From positions 1-10,457 of the forward strand of contig JBEKQP010000240.1 in assembly GCA_049519595.1 (NCBI GenBank): a DNA stretch of 10,457 bases, read 5' to 3'. This DNA is from CAWBRT01 sp049519595 (GTDB lineage: Bacteria > Acidobacteriota > Terriglobia > Terriglobales > Acidobacteriaceae). The notes beneath the pieces were generated by a model. That model was not told the DNA's origin. It searched no databases and saw only the letters and a list, made by a program, of their open reading frames with translations. Position numbers and translations under genes: made by a program. Of this stretch, positions 6,251 through 10,457 are shown in pieces (position 1 is the stretch's first letter; each line of letters starts with the position of its first letter).

Positions 6251-7426
6251 TCATGCCCCAAGGTACTCGATGGCCGAAAGCGTCAGAAATTGTGCCACCG
6301 TCACAAGCACATCCTCGTCCATATCGAACTTATCAGTATGATGAGCATGGAAAATTCCTTTCGCATCGTTTTGCATGCCGATCCAGGCATAGGTGCCGGG
6401 AATCTTTTCGGCGTAATACGCAAAGTCTTCTCCGCCCATGACCGGCAGCGGAACGCGACTCACTCTGTCAGTCCCGACAATCTTGCCTGCCACCCCTTCG
6501 GCAAAGACAGTCATGGTTTCTTCGTTGACTGTCACCGGATATCCAAAGTGATAACTAAACTCGTATTCAGCCCGCATGGCCTTGCAGACGCCGGCGATAA
6601 TGCGCTCGATGCGCTCGGGCAGGCTGGCGCGGAGTTCAGAGCTCAGGGCCCTCACGGTCCCCTTCATCGCGACGCGATCGGCAATAATGTTGTACGCTTG
6701 TCCGCCATTGATCGTGCCGATGGTCACGACCACCGGCTCCAAGGGGCTTACCTCGCGGGCGGAAATTGTCTGCAACGCACTCACAACCTGCGCGGCAGTC
6801 ACGATAGAATCAATTCCCTGGTGCGGCCATGCTCCGTGACTGCCCTTGCCCTTAATCGTCACATCGATTGCATCGAGACAGGCTTGGGCAGGACCATGTT
6901 TAAATCCGATCGTGCCAATCGGCAGTTCATACCAGACATGGCAGCCGACAATGGCATCCACTCCTTCCAGCACTCCCGCTTCGATCATCGGCTTGGCGCC
7001 GCCGGGACCTTCTTCGGCCGGCTGAAAAATGAACTTCACCTGGCCCTTGAGTTGGTCCTTCATGCCCGAAAGAACCTTTGCCGCTCCCAGTAAGCCCGCC
7101 ATATGAGCATCATGCCCACAAGCGTGCATCACGCCAGGGTTTTGTGACGCATAGGGCGCGCCGCTTTGTTCAGTAATCGGCAGCGCATCCATATCGGCTC
7201 GCAAGGCGATGGTTTTACCTGCGCTCTTGCCCTTAAGTAGTGCCACAACGCCCGTCCCGGCGACACCGCACTGAATCTCCAGGCCAAGAGCCGACAAGTA
7301 ATCAACAATGTATTTTGCAGTGTCCACTTCCTTAAAACCCAGCTCGGGATGCTGATGAAAGTGGCGCCTCATCTCGACGAGTTCCGGCCTCAACGCCCGG
7401 ATGTTCTCCATGACTTGCGCTGTCAT
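6251..7426 (-). CDS. M20D-family metallo-amidohydrolase (N-acyl amino acid / indole-acyl hydrolase type)
   Basis: A 391-residue cytoplasmic hydrolase that removes acyl groups from N-acyl amino acids or related amides (hippurate hydrolase, IAA-amino acid hydrolase and N-acetyl-diaminopimelate deacetylase are relatives). Visible motifs in order: ALRADMDALPI (75-85), HACGHDAH (101-108) with metal ligands Cys103 and His105, PAEEGPGGA (137-144) with Glu138 as catalytic base and Glu139 as ligand, GCHVW (161-165) with His163, then GGEDFAYY (331-338) and HHTDKFD (362-368) with the last ligand His. The dimerisation lid lies between about 180 and 290. Nothing is missing. The ATG at 7426 has AAAGGAG 11 nt upstream; the frame remains open to 7522, but that part overlaps the promoter. 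It is the first gene of an operon with the MFS transporter. Confidence 0.95.
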   Translation of the reverse strand: MTAQVMENIRALRPELVEMRRHFHQHPELGFKEVDTAKYIVDYLSALGLEIQCGVAGTGVVALLKGKSAGKTIALRADMDALPITEQSGAPYASQNPGVMHACGHDAHMAGLLGAAKVLSGMKDQLKGQVKFIFQPAEEGPGGAKPMIEAGVLEGVDAIVGCHVWYELPIGTIGFKHGPAQACLDAIDVTIKGKGSHGAWPHQGIDSIVTAAQVVSALQTISAREVSPLEPVVVTIGTINGGQAYNIIADRVAMKGTVRALSSELRASLPERIERIIAGVCKAMRAEYEFSYHFGYPVTVNEETMTVFAEGVAGKIVGTDRVSRVPLPVMGGEDFAYYAEKIPGTYAWIGMQNDAKGIFHAHHTDKFDMDEDVLVTVAQFLTLSAIEYLGA

Positions 7427-7480
7427 TACAGAGTAATCTCCTTTGTCGGGAAATTTTGTTCTGGAGTTTTGAATCGGCGG

Positions 7481-7508
7481 ATTATACCACTCGCGTGCAA
7501 ATTGGCAA
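7481..7508 (-). promoter_or_regulatory. sigma-70-like promoter of the amidohydrolase-MFS operon
   Basis: On the minus strand, TTGCCA (7508-7503) and TATAAT (7486-7481) are separated by 16 bp. The -10 is perfect, the -35 matches 5 of 6, and the -10 lies 54 nt ahead of the ATG at 7426, leaving room for the AAAGGAG ribosome-binding site. Confidence 0.65.
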
Positions 7509-7974
7509 CACCAAAGTCGCAACTAAGCCGCAGTCGCCGCCGAAGACCTAGCGATGCCGCCCCCATTTGTAAATTCGCCGCTTGAAATTCTCAGCGTCAT
7601 CGACATCCTTCCACGCCGATTCCGCAGGGCTGCGCGGCGGCTTTGATCAAAGTCGGTTTTGCGAAGGTCAGTATTCGGCCAATACGGAACTTACCCCGCG
7701 GTTTTTCGGGATTCATAACGCCAAACGCCCATTCCACTCACGATGCGGTCGCGAAGTCCGCTTCTGGGACGCCAGCCGTCGTCAGTTGACGGGTGACGGG
7801 CTATCCGGAAGTTTAGGGAGCGCCAGGCGGGCCAGAAGTAGGTTTGGGAACTCGAAGACGAGGGCAGCCGCCAATTCATAAATGGAAGTCGTACCAAGCA
7901 CAACCATCGGCAGCCCCCGCGCAACTACGCGAAAAGGCCGATACCAAGATTCCTGCGGAAGTTGTTGATTTGAT
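7509..7974. other. non-coding stretch between the amidohydrolase promoter and the tRNA
   Basis: No gene is supported on either strand; the open frames here lack ribosome-binding sites and known motifs. One short minus-strand frame starting at an ATG near 7906 (LGTTSIYELAAALVFEFPNL) reads somewhat like protein but is only about 40 codons. A 12-bp palindrome CTTTGATCAAAG lies at 7641-7652. Confidence 0.5.
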
Positions 7975-8051
<77 letters not shown>

Positions 8052-8495
8052 ATTTTGGTATCCGACAAGGCAGAAGAATGCGGAATGTCGAACAGCAGAG
8101 TCTCGACGATTTTGATTCTACGGACTGACTTTGGGAGTGTCAAACGTAGCCTAGGTCAGCAGAGTGATCCAGATTTCGGCAGTGGCGTGGGCAGACGCTT
8201 GCAGCCGACACCCGCGGGCGGCCCAAGCACTCACTCTGCGTATGGCTGGCTGCCTTGAGTAGATTGCCCGGCGAATACCAAGGTTTTGCCTCGAACAGTC
8301 GCACAAAAATAACTTGGTGTCGGGCGAAATGGCAGCGAGTTTTGGCAATCAGCGACTCTCGTCCAACTAATTCCGCGCGGCGGCGTCTAATCAACCAGCG
8401 GAATAAATGGCGGGAGAGCTGCTCGCGCCGTGCGCTGCAAAGGTATAATCGAAAACAAAGGCCAGCCGTAACCCGGTGGCCGGAAGTCACAACAC
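8052..8495. other. non-coding stretch upstream of the S41-like gene
   Basis: No supported gene on either strand. Open frames on the minus strand (such as that ending at 8140) are Arg/Cys/His-rich and read like non-coding translation. A TATAAT at 8444-8449 is the only clear signal. Confidence 0.5.
8444..8449 (+). promoter_or_regulatory. -10-like hexamer upstream of the S41-like gene
   Basis: A perfect TATAAT lies 46 nt before the ATG at 8496. No good -35 is present 16-18 bp upstream (GC-rich sequence there), so it may need an activator or be fortuitous. Confidence 0.4.
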
Positions 8496-9713
8496 ATGTC
8501 CAAAAGTTCCAAGTGGTTCCTAATCAGTGTCTCCTCGCTCCTGGTGTTGTTTGTCATGGTAGGCAGTTTGGGATTAAAGGCCTCCAACCAGGATGACGGT
8601 GCCTACCGTCAGCTCAATGTGTACACCGAAGTTTTGCAGCGCATTCGTACCGATTACGTTGAAGAGCCCAACATTCAGACCGTCACCGACGGTGCTTTGC
8701 ACGGCCTGCTTGAGTCGCTCGATGCCGATTCGAGTTACCTCAGCCCTGCCGAATACAAGAAATACAAGCACTTGGGCGAGCAGAAGGCCGATGTGGGCGC
8801 CGCCATCTCCAAGCGATTTGGCTACGCTGCCGTCATTGCCGTAATTCCGGGTGGGCCGGCGGAAAAAGTCGGCATAGCCAGTGGCGACATCATTGAATCG
8901 ATCGAGGGCAAGAGTACGCGCGAGATGTCGCTGGCAGAGATCCACGGTATTCTCGGGGGCGCACCGGGTTCCACCATATCGGTAGCGGTTGTGCGACCGC
9001 GCCGTGCCGTGCCCCAGAAGGTCACCATCACACGCGAGGTGGTGAAGGATCCGCCGGTGACGGCCAAGATGCTTGAAAGTGGCATCGGTCTTATTACGGT
9101 AGACAGCTTCCCCAAGGGACGTGCCCAGGAGGTCGCCACCAAAATCAAGGAACTGCAGCGCCAGGGCGTCAAGAAGCTGCTTCTCGATTTGCGTGACTCC
9201 GGCGATGGCGACGAGGCGGAGGGAATCGCCACCGCAAATCTATTCCTTAACCACGGACTGATCGCCTATGTGCAGGGGCAGCGCTTTCCACGGCAGGATT
9301 ACAATGCCGATCCGGCCAAGGATGTCACCGAACTGCCATTGGTCGTAATGGTAAACCGCAGCACCGCTGGTCCGGCTGAGATTGTAGCCTCAGCCATTCT
9401 CGGCAATGCGCGCGGTGACGTGCTCGGCGATAAGACCTTCGGCTCCGGTTCGATTCAGAAGGTGCTGGAGCTGAAAGACGGTTCGGCGCTGTTGCTATCC
9501 GTGGCCAAGTACTTCGCGCCCAGCGGCAAGGCAATCCAGGATGTCGCCGTCACGCCGAACATTCTGGTTGCGGACGCGGCTGACGAATTCGTCTCGCCCG
9601 ACGATGAACAACAGGACCAAACCCCGGTTGAAACTCCCAAGAAACCGCAGAAAGATGAGCAGTTGCGGCGCGCCATCGAGGTGCTGAAAAACCTGGATCA
9701 GAAAGCCGCATAA
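8496..9713 (+). CDS. PDZ/S41 C-terminal-processing-peptidase-like protein lacking the Ser-Lys dyad
   Basis: A 405-residue protein with an N-terminal membrane anchor or uncleaved signal (residues 7-28, FLISVSSLLVLFVMVGSLGL), so the rest should be periplasmic. A helical S41 N-domain follows (about 38-92: YTEVLQRIRTDYVEEP, LLESLDADSSYLSP), then a PDZ domain (about 98-182: PGGPAEKVGIASGDIIESIEG), the S41 core (about 190-350: LLLDLRDSGDG, PLVVMVNRST, TFGSGSIQ) and an acidic/Lys-rich tail. In active CTPs the serine lies in SASASE and the lysine in TFGKG, 25 residues apart. Here those positions are Gly292 (RSTAGPAE) and Ser317 (TFGSGS), so peptidase activity by the known mechanism is not expected. 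The protein is full length and uninterrupted, so it is probably a functional pseudoenzyme. The ATG at 8496 has a weak ribosome-binding site (CCGGAAG). Confidence 0.92.
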   Translation: MSKSSKWFLISVSSLLVLFVMVGSLGLKASNQDDGAYRQLNVYTEVLQRIRTDYVEEPNIQTVTDGALHGLLESLDADSSYLSPAEYKKYKHLGEQKADVGAAISKRFGYAAVIAVIPGGPAEKVGIASGDIIESIEGKSTREMSLAEIHGILGGAPGSTISVAVVRPRRAVPQKVTITREVVKDPPVTAKMLESGIGLITVDSFPKGRAQEVATKIKELQRQGVKKLLLDLRDSGDGDEAEGIATANLFLNHGLIAYVQGQRFPRQDYNADPAKDVTELPLVVMVNRSTAGPAEIVASAILGNARGDVLGDKTFGSGSIQKVLELKDGSALLLSVAKYFAPSGKAIQDVAVTPNILVADAADEFVSPDDEQQDQTPVETPKKPQKDEQLRRAIEVLKNLDQKAA

Positions 9714-9735
9714 GTTAAGTTTCGCCAGATTCACG

Positions 9736-9764
9736 AGCCGCGGACTACAAGGTCGCGGCTTTTT
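9736..9764 (+). terminator. intrinsic terminator after the S41-like gene
   Basis: AGCCGCG (9736-9742) pairs with CGCGGCT (9754-9760) around an 11-nt loop, followed directly by a T run ending at 9764. It lies 22 nt past the stop codon at 9713. Confidence 0.85.
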
Positions 9765-9855
9765 CCTGGTTTGCACGAACGTTCTTGATCTCTCGCCAGC
9801 AGTTCCCGCTTTGGGTTAGGTGGTGAGAATGCCTGTAATGAGATGGTCCGCCGCC

Positions 9856-9913
9856 CTGATCAGCCCCTCGGTGGGATGATCAGAGCAGCAGCATAGATTA
9901 GGAGGATCATCCC
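9856..9913 (+). promoter_or_regulatory. leader of the IS110 transposase with two mutually exclusive hairpins
   Basis: Hairpin A: CTGATCA (9856-9862) pairs with TGATCAG (9877-9883), with an inner CCC/GGG. Hairpin B: GGGATGATC (9873-9881) pairs with GATCATCCC (9905-9913), a 9-bp perfect match ending right before the ATG and covering the last base of the AGGAGG ribosome-binding site (9900-9905). Both use 9873-9881, so only one can form at a time. This may be translational control, or part of the element's non-coding end that in IS110 elements encodes a bridge RNA. Confidence 0.5.
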
Positions 9914-10457
9914 ATGCATATCGCTTCTGTCGGTATCGACCTAGGCAAGATGACTTTTCACCTTGTCGCTCTCGACGACCACGGCAAGGTGGTTGTCAGA
10001 AAGAAGTTCTCCCGGAGTCACCTGCTAGCCTATACGGCGAACCTGCAAACCTCATTAATTGGCATGGAAGCCTGCGCAGGAGCGCACTTCATCGGGACCA
10101 AGCTACGCGAGCAAGGCCATGAAGTGAGGCTCATTCCGGCCCAGTTTGTGAAACCGTTCAGAAAGTCTAACAAAAACGATTTCATCGATGCCGAAGCCAT
10201 CGCCGAAGCGGTCAGTCGTCACAACATGCGCTTCGTGCCGATCAAGACGGAGGAGCAACTCGATCTGCAAGCTATGCACCGAATCCGCGACCGGCTTGTG
10301 CACCGTCGCACGGCGGTGATCAACCAGATTCGCGGGTTTCTTCTGGAGCGCGGCATTACATTCGCGAAGGGGCCTTCCCGCCTGCGAAACCATATGCCAT
10401 TCATCGTCGAAGACGCCGAGAACCAACTGTCCCCGCGCATGCGCACCCTGCTCGACC
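9914..10457 (+). CDS. IS110-family transposase, N-terminal part (cut by window edge)
   Basis: The ATG at 9914 has AGGAGG 8 nt upstream and opens a frame running off the window (181 complete codons). The start MHIASVGIDLGKMTFHLVAL carries the first catalytic Asp (Asp9) of the RuvC-like DEDD domain. Glu52 in GMEACAGAHF and Asp89/Asp92 in NDFIDAEAIAEA supply the others. RLIPAQFVKPF and HRIRDRLVHRRTAVINQIRG are typical of IS110-family transposases, which insert without conventional terminal inverted repeats, guided in characterised cases by an element-encoded bridge RNA. The C-terminal serine-containing domain lies outside the window. The visible part has no stop or frameshift, so the element may be intact. 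The left end of the element lies somewhere in 9765-9913 but cannot be fixed from one copy. Confidence 0.93.
   Translation, partial: MHIASVGIDLGKMTFHLVALDDHGKVVVRKKFSRSHLLAYTANLQTSLIGMEACAGAHFIGTKLREQGHEVRLIPAQFVKPFRKSNKNDFIDAEAIAEAVSRHNMRFVPIKTEEQLDLQAMHRIRDRLVHRRTAVINQIRGFLLERGITFAKGPSRLRNHMPFIVEDAENQLSPRMRTLLD

Noticed and set aside
5897..7093. 398-codon plus-strand open frame
   Set aside because: It lies antisense to the MFS transporter and the amidohydrolase, both with clear motifs. Its own translation is His/Arg/Gly-rich with no domain.
7427..7522. N-terminal extension of the M20 amidohydrolase
   Set aside because: It covers the -10/-35 promoter and ribosome-binding site; family homology begins just after the ATG at 7426.
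7641..7652. CTTTGATCAAAG palindrome as an Fnr-type operator
   Set aside because: The two halves overlap instead of having the TTGAT-N4-ATCAA spacing, and it is about 215 bp from the nearest start codon.
7691..7924. 77-codon minus-strand open frame downstream of the tRNA
   Set aside because: Composition is unlike protein (Trp/Arg/Ser-rich), with no motif or start signal.
8140..8490. 116-codon minus-strand open frame upstream of the S41-like gene
   Set aside because: Arg/Cys/His-rich composition, no ribosome-binding site and no family.

Overview
The window looks like part of a Gram-negative, moderately GC-rich bacterial chromosome. An Acidobacteriota (Terriglobia/Koribacter-like) source is my best guess. 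It rests on the style of the Crp/Fnr-type regulator, the stand-alone receiver proteins, the small acidic hypothetical protein and the S41 pseudoprotease; no single marker proves it.

Layout. (1) 1-1862, minus strand: the end of a chemosensory operon. It contains a short hypothetical gene, possibly a second one, a CheY-like receiver, a GAF-domain protein and cheD, which runs off the left edge. cheD overlaps the GAF gene by ATGA, and its Thr/Cys/His catalytic residues are visible. (2) 1863-4351: a gene-poor, decayed stretch. It holds a 51-residue stump of an alpha/beta hydrolase (non-heme chloroperoxidase type) behind an intact ribosome-binding site, a conserved-looking acidic small protein, a Lys/Arg-rich small ORF, and a Crp/Fnr-family regulator whose two domains are separated by an out-of-frame internal deletion. 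Two near-identical 16-bp palindromic sites (TGAGC-N6-GCTCA type) occur here, one ahead of the acidic protein and one between the crp-like gene and the next response regulator. (3) 4352-4759, plus strand: a stand-alone receiver-domain response regulator. (4) 4910-7426, minus strand: a two-gene unit, an M20D amidohydrolase followed by an ACS-type MFS transporter, behind a good sigma-70-like promoter. It probably takes up and hydrolyses N-acylated amino acids or similar amides. (5) 7975-8051, minus strand: tRNA-Met(CAT) with encoded CCA, flanked by two non-coding stretches. (6) 8496-9713, plus strand: a membrane-anchored PDZ/S41 (C-terminal processing peptidase-like) protein lacking both residues of the Ser-Lys dyad, closed by a clear intrinsic terminator. 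(7) 9914-end: the start of an IS110-family transposase, cut by the right edge. Its leader can form two mutually exclusive hairpins, the second of which reaches the Shine-Dalgarno sequence.

No CRISPR array, phage module or obvious new multi-gene system is present. The most interesting points are the dyad-less S41 protein, the IS110 leader structure, the internally deleted regulator close to matching palindromes, and the cluster of gene remnants between 1.86 and 4.2 kb.
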